Shown here piece after piece: positions 54,721-62,964 of a DNA stretch of 64,000 nt; the stretch's first letter is position 1, and every line of letters starts with the position of its first letter. The translations under genes were made by a program, and so were the position numbers. This stretch comes from Lachnoclostridium sp. (lineage in GTDB: Bacteria > Bacteroidota > Bacteroidia > Bacteroidales > Muribaculaceae), in assembly GCA_023667185.1 (NCBI GenBank), contig JAMPAP010000001.1, forward strand, positions 915,852 through 979,851. The letters are read 5' to 3'. The notes below the pieces were generated by a model that had not been told where the DNA came from, ran no database searches, and saw only the letters and a program-made list of their open reading frames with translations.

Positions 54721-55709
54721 TGGAACTGATTGAAGTCACCCCCCGCGAGTATTTCGATACGTTGCAGACCGAGTGGACAATATTAAGGTATCGGGGTGAG
54801 GATGCCAGATTGTGGGACAAAATTGTATCGGAGTCGCGACAAGGCACTATGCTACATTTCCGCGGGTATATGGATTACCATGCCGACCGTTTTCAAGACT
54901 GTTCGCTCATAGCATGCCGCAGGGGCAAACCCATTGCAATACTTCCGGCAAATCGCACCGATGGAAATCTCTATTCCCATCAGGGTCTGACTTATGGTGG
55001 TTGGCTCACGCCAAAATCGCATTTCGACGGGGCTGATATGCTCTCTCTCTTTGAGACGTGGCTACGATGGTGTCGTGATAATGGCATAAACCGGATTTTC
55101 TATAAGCCAATTCCGCATATATATCATCGGATACCGGCAGAAGAGGATATTTATGCCCTTTTCCGTTTTGGTGCATCTCCTTGGGTTACAAATCTATCAT
55201 CAGTGATTGATATGCGGAATATGCAGGCGATAAACACTCAGCAAAAAAGATATCTGAAAAAATCCACGTCACTGCATCCTTGGATTCGTGAAACGCAGGA
55301 TGTTGCCGAGTTTATGCCGGTATTGGAGAGATGTCTTGCTGAAAGACATGGGGTAGTCCCTGTACATACTTGCGGAGAATTGCAACAATTAAAAGATAGG
55401 TTTCCGGAACAAATAAGAATTTTTTTATGTGGTACGACGGCAGAGACAGAGGCGGTCGTGTGTATGTATGACACAGCAGGAGTGGCACATTGCCAATATA
55501 TTGCTACCACAGAGATGGGAAGGCGTAACGGGACACTAACGTTTCTGTTCCATCATCTTATTACAGAGACATTTGCCGGAAGCCGATATTTTGATTTTGG
55601 TATAAGTAATGAGGACGCGGGGCGCATCCTCAACTCCGGTCTGCTTCACCAAAAGACAGGCCTTGGAGGACGGGGTATTACTTATTCTTCTTTTATCCTT
55701 TCCACTTAA
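54717..55709 (+). CDS. FemAB/GNAT-like acyltransferase
   Basis: A 330-residue protein with the pattern of FemAB-like double-GNAT enzymes: RYRGEDARLWDKIVSESRQG, LTYGGWLTPKSHFDGADMLS, FRFGASPWVTNLSSVIDMR, RYLKKSTSLHPWIRETQDV and YFDFGISNEDAGRILNSGL. Such proteins transfer aminoacyl or acetyl groups onto peptidoglycan, polyamines or sugars. It overlaps the previous gene by 4 nt. From about 55080 onward the DNA is more AT-rich than its neighbours, hinting at older transfer or a mosaic 3' half. Confidence 0.75.
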   Translation: MMELIEVTPREYFDTLQTEWTILRYRGEDARLWDKIVSESRQGTMLHFRGYMDYHADRFQDCSLIACRRGKPIAILPANRTDGNLYSHQGLTYGGWLTPKSHFDGADMLSLFETWLRWCRDNGINRIFYKPIPHIYHRIPAEEDIYALFRFGASPWVTNLSSVIDMRNMQAINTQQKRYLKKSTSLHPWIRETQDVAEFMPVLERCLAERHGVVPVHTCGELQQLKDRFPEQIRIFLCGTTAETEAVVCMYDTAGVAHCQYIATTEMGRRNGTLTFLFHHLITETFAGSRYFDFGISNEDAGRILNSGLLHQKTGLGGRGITYSSFILST

Positions 55710-55718
55710 TAAAGTTAC

Positions 55719-57188
55719 TCAGCGCTGAGAACTGATCTGTTCGAGCCGCTCCTTATACCCCTCGAGACCCATAAACCCGGTCGCCCCCTCAAGCAGTGAA
55801 TGGTCAGGGTTGAAAAACAGATAGGACGGAAACCCGGTGAGGGAGAACGCTTCGCCGATCTTCAGCGAATCCTCTTTGCTGATGCGCAGATTTACGCCAT
55901 GAATCATCGGTGACATCTTCTGCCATGAGGGGAAATCAGATGAAGTGTCGCTGATGTAGAGATAAATCACATTGTCGGGCAGCGAACCTCTTACAGCGTC
56001 GATCTGCTGCATGGCGCTTATACATGGGCCGCACCATGTGTTCCATAGATCCACAGCCACAGCCTTGCCGGGATATTCACTGTCAATGTATTGCATAAGA
56101 TCGAAATCGGTCTCTGACAGGTCATGAGCATTCTCGCTCATAGCCTTGATCTGGTTGAGCAGCTGATCGTTGTAATCAAGCACTATTTTGTCAAGATCAT
56201 CCGGATAAGCATTTTTCAGATTCTCAATCTGAATTGCCGACAGCGGGCGGTTATCCTTCTCAATCTGAAGGATATATGACATGGCAGAGAGCAAGTCGAG
56301 CGTCAGCTCCGACGGATTGCTGATGGCCGGGCTGAGGTATTGGGCCGCATAATTCTTCCATTCAGCAACCGGCTGCTCGCCGATAGGCTCCAAGCCACCG
56401 CCGACAAACCGCAATATGGTAGAGAAATATGGCTTCAGCCCTACAGAGGGCAGATGCTTGAGCATCATGGGAGAGTCGTCAATGGTGCTCAACCAGCTGT
56501 AAGCCTCCACCGGTGGCTCCTCCACTGTCATAGAGTTTTGCCGTTGGGCGATTGCGGTGTAGGGTGTATAGTTAAGCGAAGCAAAACGCATCAGCAGGCT
56601 GTTGATGAACCAGTCGGGCAGATTCTCCGCTTGGATGGATGCAAGATCCTTCTTCAGCATTACGTTAATCTCATAATCCCTCACCTTATGCCAGTCGTTA
56701 TAAAGCGAGTCAGGCACAGTAATATATTTATCAGTCTCTACGAATTGCCAAAAAGTTCCTGAAAGAGAGCTCAGCTCTACAGGGCTTTCCCCTTTACCGG
56801 TGTGATCAGAAATTACATCGACAATTTGGCCATTGTCGTCAAGCTTTACGACGATATTGTTATTTTCGCCCTGAGAAATGACGGTCGGGAAACCGAATTC
56901 GTTAGCCGAATCATATATTGTGATACCTACGATCTCTTCTTCCTGCTCCAAAGTCACCTTCCCGGTAAATACAGAGTCGCTTGATTCTGAAAGCTTGAAA
57001 GCCTTATTTTCGCCTAACCCGGCAAATACCGGGCACGTTTCCACAAAAACAGAAAGATTCTTGTCATTCAATCCCTCAAACGTTACCCTGACATCAGCTT
57101 CCCCGAAGTTGAAAGATTTTTCTCTGGCACTGACCGCCACGCACGATAAAAGTGCCATGGCTACTAATATTAAAATTGTATGTCTCAT
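55719..57188 (-). CDS. TlpA-like thioredoxin-domain protein
   Basis: A 489-residue secreted disulfide-exchange protein. A cleavable signal (MRHTILILVAMALLSCVAVS) has a Cys near its end that could alternatively be a lipobox (LLSC). A long N-terminal region (about 25-340) with DUF4369-like beta structure precedes a C-terminal thioredoxin domain with the redox motif WNTWCGPCISAM (about 386-397) and SLTGFPSYLFF. Large TlpA-type proteins like this are common in Bacteroidales envelopes. It is convergent with the acyltransferase gene. The promoter sits between a C10 tract and the start. Confidence 0.88.
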   Translation of the reverse strand: MRHTILILVAMALLSCVAVSAREKSFNFGEADVRVTFEGLNDKNLSVFVETCPVFAGLGENKAFKLSESSDSVFTGKVTLEQEEEIVGITIYDSANEFGFPTVISQGENNNIVVKLDDNGQIVDVISDHTGKGESPVELSSLSGTFWQFVETDKYITVPDSLYNDWHKVRDYEINVMLKKDLASIQAENLPDWFINSLLMRFASLNYTPYTAIAQRQNSMTVEEPPVEAYSWLSTIDDSPMMLKHLPSVGLKPYFSTILRFVGGGLEPIGEQPVAEWKNYAAQYLSPAISNPSELTLDLLSAMSYILQIEKDNRPLSAIQIENLKNAYPDDLDKIVLDYNDQLLNQIKAMSENAHDLSETDFDLMQYIDSEYPGKAVAVDLWNTWCGPCISAMQQIDAVRGSLPDNVIYLYISDTSSDFPSWQKMSPMIHGVNLRISKEDSLKIGEAFSLTGFPSYLFFNPDHSLLEGATGFMGLEGYKERLEQISSQR

Positions 57189-57195
57189 AATATTG

Positions 57196-57203
57196 CAAAG
57201 TTA
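57196..57203 (-). promoter_or_regulatory. -7 box of the TlpA-like gene, with C10 tract upstream
   Basis: Minus-strand TAACTTTG ends 7 nt before the ATG at 57188, so the 5' leader is very short or absent. A homopolymer of ten C (plus-strand G at 57217-57226) lies 13 nt upstream, in the spacer/-33 zone. Confidence 0.65.
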
Positions 57204-57216
57204 CGGAATCTTTTCA

Positions 57217-57226
57217 GGGGGGGGGG
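57217..57226. repeat. Poly-G/C homopolymer tract (10 bp)
   Basis: Ten consecutive G on the plus strand, isolated in an otherwise unremarkable intergenic region and positioned in the promoter of the TlpA-like gene. Confidence 0.85.
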
Positions 57227-57300
57227 CGTGATTTACATTTTTTAACACAGAAAAAGTGCTGTGGATAACTGCTCAGCTATGGATGGTGATAACTAAGATC

Positions 57301-57336
57301 CATGATTTAGTGACGATTAATCGTCACTAAATCATG
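57301..57336. repeat. Perfect 36-bp palindrome
   Basis: The two 18-base arms (CATGATTTAGTGACGATT and its exact complement) meet without a loop. It is the last of three consecutive dyads between the GH28-GH105 gene and the TlpA-like gene. Its core GTGACGATTAA also forms part of the hairpin at 16593-16637. Confidence 0.8.
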
Positions 57337-57337
57337 A

Positions 57338-57361
57338 AAAAGAGCGCCTTTAGGCGCTCTT
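57338..57361 (-). terminator. Second intrinsic terminator downstream of GH28-GH105
   Basis: AAAGAGCGCC (57338-57347) and GGCGCTCTTT (57352-57361) pair perfectly around TTTA, with five T following on the minus strand. Confidence 0.8.
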
Positions 57362-57410
57362 TCGGTATGGGCTCTTGCATTCTCGGCTCGGGGGATTATG
57401 TAGTAAAAAA

Positions 57411-57436
57411 GCGGTGCCCTCGTGTTGGGGGCACCG
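57411..57436 (-). terminator. Intrinsic terminator of GH28-GH105
   Basis: GCGGTGCCC (57411-57419) pairs with GGGCACCGC (57428-57436). On the minus strand the stem is followed directly by six T, 26 nt after the stop at 57462. Confidence 0.9.
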
Positions 57437-57461
57437 CGGTGTAATGGGGTAGGGTGGAGAA

Positions 57462-59990
57462 TCATTTTTTGCCTTCTACTTCGAGGGCGGCGCGGAGGAA
57501 CGGGCCGATGCCTTTGGCGTCGTTGTCGATGACGGGCTCGGAGAGGTAGTATTCAAATGTGCCGTTGCGGCGCTGTGATGAGCCACCGCCGAGTCCGGCT
57601 ACCTTGCAGCACTTTGTCAGTGTCAGGGTGCCGTCGACGTTGGTCACGATGAATTCTTTCATGATGCCGTCCCAAGCCTTCAAGCCGGCCTGGCGGTAAG
57701 TGTCGTCAAGGAGACCCATGCGGCTGGCGCGGAGCAGGTTGTAGCAGAACATTGACGAGCAGGTAGCTTCGAGGTAGTTGCCTTCGCGGCCGGGAGCGTC
57801 GAGCACCTGGAACCATACGCCTGTGGCGGGATCCTGGTATTTCACTACGCCGTCAGCGATAGATTTGAGCAGCTCTACGAGAGCAGGATAGTTCTTGTTG
57901 TCCTTAGGCATCTCGGCGAGCACGTCGCAGATGGCCCACATGAACCAGCCCTGAGCGCGACCCCAAGCGTGCTTTGACTGGCCGGTTTTCGGGTCAGCCC
58001 AAAACATTTTCTTGGTTTCGTCCCAGGCGTGGCGGTAGAGGCCGGTAGCGGGGTCGTAAGTCTTTTTGGCTATGGTGAGGAACTGCTTTGCGATATCGTC
58101 GTAAGCCTTCGTCTGCTCCTTGCCGGTAAGATAGCGGCGGGTGTAAGCGGTATAGAAGGGCGAACCCATGAAGAGGCCGTCGAGCCACATCTGGTTGGGG
58201 TAGATCTGCTTGTGCCAGAATCCGCCGGCCTTGGTGCGGGGCTGCTTCTTGAGCTGGTCATAAAGCTTGTGGACAGCAAGGAGGTAACGTTCTTCGCCGG
58301 TGACATCATAGGCAGTCATCAGCAGCAGGCCGTTCTTGATATGGTCAATGTTGTAATCCTCGGGGTTGTAAGTCTTGATAGTACCGTCCTCGTTGACAAG
58401 TGAGTCAGCATAAGCGATAGCATAGTCGCGGATAGCCTTATTGTTGTAAGCCTCGCCTACAGCCTCGATACCCTCGAGCTCCACGCCTACGGAGTAGCTC
58501 CAGTGGAGACGCTTGCTGTGGTCAACGCCCCAGCTGACGGGGTTGCGGCGCATCTCTGACAGGGCGAAACGTACCGATACGGGCTCGTCCTCGAGGCAGG
58601 GATGACCATTGATCTTAAGGTTGATGAAGCGGACGTTGTCCACCTCGCCCTTGATGAAGTTGCCATCAGTAGTGACGCCGTTAAACACGCAATCCTTCAC
58701 CTCGATGTTGTCGATGTTGCAGCGGTCGTCAAAGCCCTCGATCTTCACGCCATACTGGCTCTTTTCGCAGGTGACGTGGTCAAGATATACATTTTTCACG
58801 AAGGGATAGAAGTCACGCTGGCACTTTTCGCGCTGCTCGTATACGAGATTGATTTTCAGCACGGCCTCCTTACACTGGCCCACCTTGACGTTGCGCACGA
58901 AGATATTCTCAATCACGCCGCCGCGGCAGTTGTTGGTCTTGATGCGGATCACGCGCTCGAGCTCGGGGCTGTCCATGATACAGTTTTCCACGAAGAGGTT
59001 GCGGTAGCCGCTTGAGATTTCGCTGCCTACCACCACGCCGCCGTGTCCATTCTTCATCTGGCAATTACGCACGATGATATTTTCACTCGGGATCTTAGCC
59101 TCGCGACCGTCGCGGTTACGACCGCTCTTGATAGCGATACAGTCGTCGCCGGTGTCGAAGAAGCAATTTTCGATGAGCACATTTTTACATGACTCGGGGT
59201 CACAGCCGTCGCCGTTGGGGCCATCGTTCTGCACATGCACGCCGCGCACGGTGAGATTCTCGCAGAAGAGGGGGTGGATCACCCAGAACGGAGAGCGGAG
59301 CAGTGTCACATCTTTTATAAGGACGTTTTTACATTTCACGGGGTTGACCAGCTGCACGCGCATACCGTAGCCGTCGCCCATGCGGCGCTCCTCCACGGGG
59401 ACACCTTTTTCGTTCCATTCCATCAGGATGGGGCGGCCGATACGCTGCGAGATGATACCTTTACCATCCTCCCAGCCATACTTCACGGCACCGCACATAC
59501 GCCACCAGTTGGCATTCTCGGCGCCGCCGTCTACGGTACCCTTACCGGTGAGGGCTATATTCTCGGCCTCGTAAGCGTAGATCATCGGCTGATAATTGTA
59601 GCAGTCCATGCCCTCCCAGCGGGTGTAGACCAGGGGGTACTGGCTCAGATCGTCAGTGAAAAGCAGCGTAGCGCCCTCCTCGAGGTGGAGGTTCACATTA
59701 CTTTTAAGTGTGATGGGGCCGGTGAGCCATGTGCCGGCGGGAATCACAACGCGTCCGCCACCTTCGGCCGAACAGCGCTCGATAACTGAATTGATGAGCT
59801 GGGTGTAAAGATACCCTTCTTTGTTAGAAACTTTGCCGTAGTCGAAGAGCTTGTAGTCCTTGTCCTTGAAGGCCGGGGCTGAAATCTGCTTCTCAACTGC
59901 CGGATACAGGGTCTCCCACGCTGTCGAGGGATCCTGTGCTGCTGCCGTCAAACCAAGCAAACTGATGACGGCCAGTAAGATTTTTTTCAT
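57462..59990 (-). CDS. GH28-GH105 fusion: polygalacturonase-like + unsaturated rhamnogalacturonyl hydrolase-like
   Basis: An 842-residue secreted enzyme. The start is taken at the ATG of MKKILLAVISLLGLTAAAQ (59990); a GTG 12 nt upstream is in frame but would spoil the signal peptide. The N-terminal half is a GH28 right-handed beta-helix with all family motifs: NDGPNGDGCD (about 255), DTGDDCIAIKSG (about 277), GHGGVVVGSE (about 316) and RIKTN (about 350). The C-terminal half (about 500-842) is GH105-like (FWHKQIYPNQMWLDGLFMGS, HAWGRAQGWFMWA). GH28 cuts galacturonan or rhamnogalacturonan, and GH105 removes unsaturated uronyl ends made by lyases. The fusion points to pectic rhamnogalacturonan as substrate and is divergent from the rhamnose genes. 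Confidence 0.92.
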   Translation of the reverse strand: MKKILLAVISLLGLTAAAQDPSTAWETLYPAVEKQISAPAFKDKDYKLFDYGKVSNKEGYLYTQLINSVIERCSAEGGGRVVIPAGTWLTGPITLKSNVNLHLEEGATLLFTDDLSQYPLVYTRWEGMDCYNYQPMIYAYEAENIALTGKGTVDGGAENANWWRMCGAVKYGWEDGKGIISQRIGRPILMEWNEKGVPVEERRMGDGYGMRVQLVNPVKCKNVLIKDVTLLRSPFWVIHPLFCENLTVRGVHVQNDGPNGDGCDPESCKNVLIENCFFDTGDDCIAIKSGRNRDGREAKIPSENIIVRNCQMKNGHGGVVVGSEISSGYRNLFVENCIMDSPELERVIRIKTNNCRGGVIENIFVRNVKVGQCKEAVLKINLVYEQREKCQRDFYPFVKNVYLDHVTCEKSQYGVKIEGFDDRCNIDNIEVKDCVFNGVTTDGNFIKGEVDNVRFINLKINGHPCLEDEPVSVRFALSEMRRNPVSWGVDHSKRLHWSYSVGVELEGIEAVGEAYNNKAIRDYAIAYADSLVNEDGTIKTYNPEDYNIDHIKNGLLLMTAYDVTGEERYLLAVHKLYDQLKKQPRTKAGGFWHKQIYPNQMWLDGLFMGSPFYTAYTRRYLTGKEQTKAYDDIAKQFLTIAKKTYDPATGLYRHAWDETKKMFWADPKTGQSKHAWGRAQGWFMWAICDVLAEMPKDNKNYPALVELLKSIADGVVKYQDPATGVWFQVLDAPGREGNYLEATCSSMFCYNLLRASRMGLLDDTYRQAGLKAWDGIMKEFIVTNVDGTLTLTKCCKVAGLGGGSSQRRNGTFEYYLSEPVIDNDAKGIGPFLRAALEVEGKK

Positions 59991-60020
59991 GGCAATTGTC
60001 ACTTATGTTTAAAATTTTGA

Positions 60021-60028
60021 CAAAGATA
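60021..60028 (-). promoter_or_regulatory. -7 box of GH28-GH105
   Basis: Minus-strand TATCTTTG fits TAnnTTTG, 30 nt upstream of the ATG at 59990. No match to the 21-bp-spaced HTCS motif was found in this intergenic region. Confidence 0.6.
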
Positions 60029-60047
60029 ATCCAAATTATCCAAAATA

Positions 60048-60079
60048 TTTGTTTCGACATTGATTTTTTCTTATTTTTG
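60048..60079 (+). promoter_or_regulatory. Promoter of the rhaBAT operon
   Basis: TTTG (60048-60051) and TATTTTTG (60072-60079) are separated by 20 nt, a textbook Bacteroidetes promoter. The rhaB ATG follows 52 nt later, leaving a leader of about 45 nt. Confidence 0.7.
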
Positions 60080-60131
60080 CGAGTAGAATTACCATGAACC
60101 CACTAACATTATATTACATACTAATACAATC

Positions 60132-61613
60132 ATGACTTACCCCGCACATTTCGTCGCTTTTGACCTCGGTGCAACCAGCGGCCGAACCATCCTCGCTACA
60201 TTGAATAGTGACGGCTCGCTGCAGACTGAAGAGATCAATCGCTTCCCTAACGCCATCATCAACGTCAATGGTGTGTCACACTGGAATATCTACTCGCTTT
60301 TCGAAAGCATCAAGGAGGGCATGAAGCTCGTAGCCAAGAAGGGTATCAATCCCGTGTCGATGGCCGTGGATACCTGGGGCGTGGATATCGCCGGTGTCGC
60401 TCCTGACGGCACGCTCATGGGGCTCCCCGTGGCTTATCGCGATGCCCGCTTCTGCGCTGACAATACGGCTGACTATTTCAAGACCAAAATGTCGGCCGAC
60501 GAGCTCTACAAGCACACCGGTATCCAGGTGCTCAACTTCAACACCGTGTTTCAGCTCCACGCTCTTCGCGACACCTTCGCTATAAAGAATGCCGAGCGTA
60601 TAGGTTTCATCCCTGACATCCTTTCATATCTGCTCACCGGCAAACTCATCACCGAATACACCATCGCTTCGACAGGCGCGCTCCTCGATCCCGTGACCGG
60701 CGAATTTGACCTCGAAGTGCTTGACTCGGTAGGTATGACCAAGGATAAATTTGGCGAAATGGTACGCCCGGGCACCAAGATTGCCACTCTACGCCCCGAA
60801 CTTCAGAAGCAGACCGGCCTCGGCGCCGTACCCGTAATCGCTGTTGGCGGCCATGATACTGCATCGGCTGTAGCAGCTATCCCTGCTCAAGGCAAGGACT
60901 GGGCATTCCTCAGCAGCGGCACATGGTCACTGATGGGCGTCGAAAACGATACCCCGGTAGTTACCGATGAATCGCTCAAAAACAATATGACAAACGAAGG
61001 CGGCATCGAACACACCATCCGTCTGCTCAAGAATATCACCGGTATGTGGGTGCTCGAGGAGTGTCTCAAGCGCTGGAAGTCAGAAGGCACCACGTATACT
61101 TATCCCGAGCTCGTGGATATGGCCTCGAAAGCTGAGCCCTTCAAGTGCTTCATCGACCCGGATGATCCCGCATTTGTCGCTCCCGCTGATATGCCCGCCG
61201 CCATCAAGGAATACTGCAAAGCCACCGGTCAGACCGTCCCCGAAGACCATAGCTCTATCGTACGCTGTATCTTCGAAAGCCTCGCGCTGAAATACCGCCA
61301 CGTGCTCTCATTATTTAAAGAGGTGGCATCTAATCCCATCAACCGTCTCAATGTCATCGGCGGCGGCTCACGCAACGAGCTACTCTGCCGCTTCACCGCC
61401 TCGGCCATCAACCTGCCCGTCATCACCGGTCCGGTAGAGGGTACAGCCTTTGGCAATATCCTGCTCCAGGCCAAAGCCGCAGGGTATGTCGACAGCCTCG
61501 ATGGCCTGCGTGAAATAGTCCGCAAGAATATCGAGACCAAGACCTATCAGCCTGAAGACCCCAAGGCTTGGGACGAACCCTATTCCCGCTTCCTGAAAAT
61601 CATTAATAAATAA
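60132..61613 (+). CDS. rhaB: Rhamnulokinase (canonical)
   Basis: A 493-residue FGGY kinase phosphorylating L-rhamnulose to L-rhamnulose 1-phosphate with ATP. Canonical motifs: DLGATSGRTI (N-terminal phosphate loop), AVDTWGVDIAGV, GGHDTASAVAAIP with the catalytic Asp, FLSSGTWSLMGVE and NEGGIEHTIRLL, then GGGSRNELLCR in the C-terminal domain. First gene of rhaB-rhaA-rhaT; rhaA starts 36 nt downstream. These motifs provide the reference against which the paralogue at 14968 is abnormal. Confidence 0.96.
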   Translation: MTYPAHFVAFDLGATSGRTILATLNSDGSLQTEEINRFPNAIINVNGVSHWNIYSLFESIKEGMKLVAKKGINPVSMAVDTWGVDIAGVAPDGTLMGLPVAYRDARFCADNTADYFKTKMSADELYKHTGIQVLNFNTVFQLHALRDTFAIKNAERIGFIPDILSYLLTGKLITEYTIASTGALLDPVTGEFDLEVLDSVGMTKDKFGEMVRPGTKIATLRPELQKQTGLGAVPVIAVGGHDTASAVAAIPAQGKDWAFLSSGTWSLMGVENDTPVVTDESLKNNMTNEGGIEHTIRLLKNITGMWVLEECLKRWKSEGTTYTYPELVDMASKAEPFKCFIDPDDPAFVAPADMPAAIKEYCKATGQTVPEDHSSIVRCIFESLALKYRHVLSLFKEVASNPINRLNVIGGGSRNELLCRFTASAINLPVITGPVEGTAFGNILLQAKAAGYVDSLDGLREIVRKNIETKTYQPEDPKAWDEPYSRFLKIINK

Positions 61614-61649
61614 TTATAGTAACTAACAATTTCAAAAACCCATTTTATC

Positions 61650-62903
61650 ATGACTAACGAATCAATCAAAGCCGCTTACGATTTGGCGAAAGAACGTTAC
61701 GCAGCCGTAGGTGTCGACACTGAAAAAGTACTTCAACAGCTCCAGGATTTCCATCTGAGCATGCACTGCTGGCAGGCTGACGACGTTGCCGGTTTCGAAA
61801 ACCAGGGTGGCTCGCTCACCGGTGGTATCCAGGTGAACGGTAACTATCCCGGCAAAGCCCGTAATATCGACGAATTACGCGCTGACGTACTCTATGCTAT
61901 GTCACTTATCCCCGGTAAGCACCGTCTTAACCTCCACGAGATTTATGGCGACTTCGGCGGCAAGTTTGTTGATCGCGACCAGGTAACAGTTGAACACTTC
62001 CAGTCATGGATCGACTGGGCTAAAGCCAACGATATCAAGCTCGACTTCAACTCTACCTCATTCTCTCACCCCAAGAGCGGCGACCTCACGATCTCTAACC
62101 CTGACAAGGGCATACGTGACTTCTGGATCGAGCACTCAAAGCGCTGCCGCGCCATCGCCGACGCTATGGGTCAGGCTCAGCAGGATCCCTGTATCATGAA
62201 CACCTGGGTACACGACGGTAGCAAGGATATCACCGTTAACCGTTATATGTACCGCGAATTCCTCAAAGATTCTCTCGATCAGATCTTCGAACACCGTTAC
62301 GACTGGATGAAGGACTGCGTAGAGTCAAAAGTATTCGGTATCGGTCTTGAAAGCTACACTGTAGGTTCTAACGACTTCTATACCGCTTACGCTTCCAAGC
62401 GCGACATGATGATCACTCTCGATACCGGTCACTTCCACCCCACCGAAAGTGTTGCCGACAAGGTATCAGCAATGCTTCTCTTCGTGCCCGAGCTCATGCT
62501 CCACGTTTCTCGCCCCGTACGTTGGGACTCTGACCACGTTACCATCATGGACGATCCTACTATGGATCTCTTCAGCGAAATCGTTCGTGCTGACGCCCTT
62601 AACCGCGTACACTACGGTCTTGACTACTTCGATGGCACACTCAACCGTATCGGTGCTTACGTTATCGGTTCACGCGCTGCCCAGAAGTGCATGCTTCGCG
62701 CCCTTCTCGAGCCTATCGCTACCCTCCGCAAATATGAGCTCGACGACAAGAAGTTCCAGCGCCTCGCTCTTCTCGAAGAGTGCAAGAGCCTTCCCTGGAA
62801 CGCCGTTTACGACGAATTCTGCCGCCGCAACGACGTACCCGTGGGCGAAACTTACCTCACCGAGGTGGAGAACTACGAGAAAAACGTTACATCAAAACGC
62901 TAA
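61650..62903 (+). CDS. rhaA: L-rhamnose isomerase
   Basis: A 417-residue metal-dependent isomerase converting L-rhamnose to L-rhamnulose. Typical sequences: SMHCWQADDVAGFENQGGSL, KHRLNLHEIYGDFGG, FNSTSFSHPKSGDLTISNPD, FGIGLESYTVGSNDFY and LDTGHFHPTESVADK (metal-ligand region). Length fits the family. Codon use is strongly biased to frequent codons, suggesting high expression. It lies between rhaB and rhaT with a hairpin after it. Confidence 0.97.
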   Translation: MTNESIKAAYDLAKERYAAVGVDTEKVLQQLQDFHLSMHCWQADDVAGFENQGGSLTGGIQVNGNYPGKARNIDELRADVLYAMSLIPGKHRLNLHEIYGDFGGKFVDRDQVTVEHFQSWIDWAKANDIKLDFNSTSFSHPKSGDLTISNPDKGIRDFWIEHSKRCRAIADAMGQAQQDPCIMNTWVHDGSKDITVNRYMYREFLKDSLDQIFEHRYDWMKDCVESKVFGIGLESYTVGSNDFYTAYASKRDMMITLDTGHFHPTESVADKVSAMLLFVPELMLHVSRPVRWDSDHVTIMDDPTMDLFSEIVRADALNRVHYGLDYFDGTLNRIGAYVIGSRAAQKCMLRALLEPIATLRKYELDDKKFQRLALLEECKSLPWNAVYDEFCRRNDVPVGETYLTEVENYEKNVTSKR

Positions 62904-62919
62904 TAATTATCTGATATCA

Positions 62920-62947
62920 AGGGATATGGCTTCACGGCCATATCCCT
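62920..62947 (+). terminator. Hairpin between rhaA and rhaT
   Basis: AGGGATATGGC (62920-62930) pairs with GCCATATCCCT (62937-62947). A short T-rich stretch follows, and the rhaT ATG is 17 nt later. It is probably a partial terminator or an mRNA-stability element setting the transporter level below that of the isomerase. Confidence 0.65.
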
Positions 62948-62964
62948 GTTAATGTTTTATCGTT

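Noticed and set aside
57260..57268. Perfect DnaA-box 9-mer (TTATCCACA on the minus strand)
   Set aside because: Only one copy was seen and no AT-rich unwinding region or dnaA/dnaN neighbours are present, so it does not support a replication origin.
60003..60060. HTCS operator copy between GH28-GH105 and rhaB
   Set aside because: A single CGAAACAAA is present, but no second half-site lies 21 bp away.
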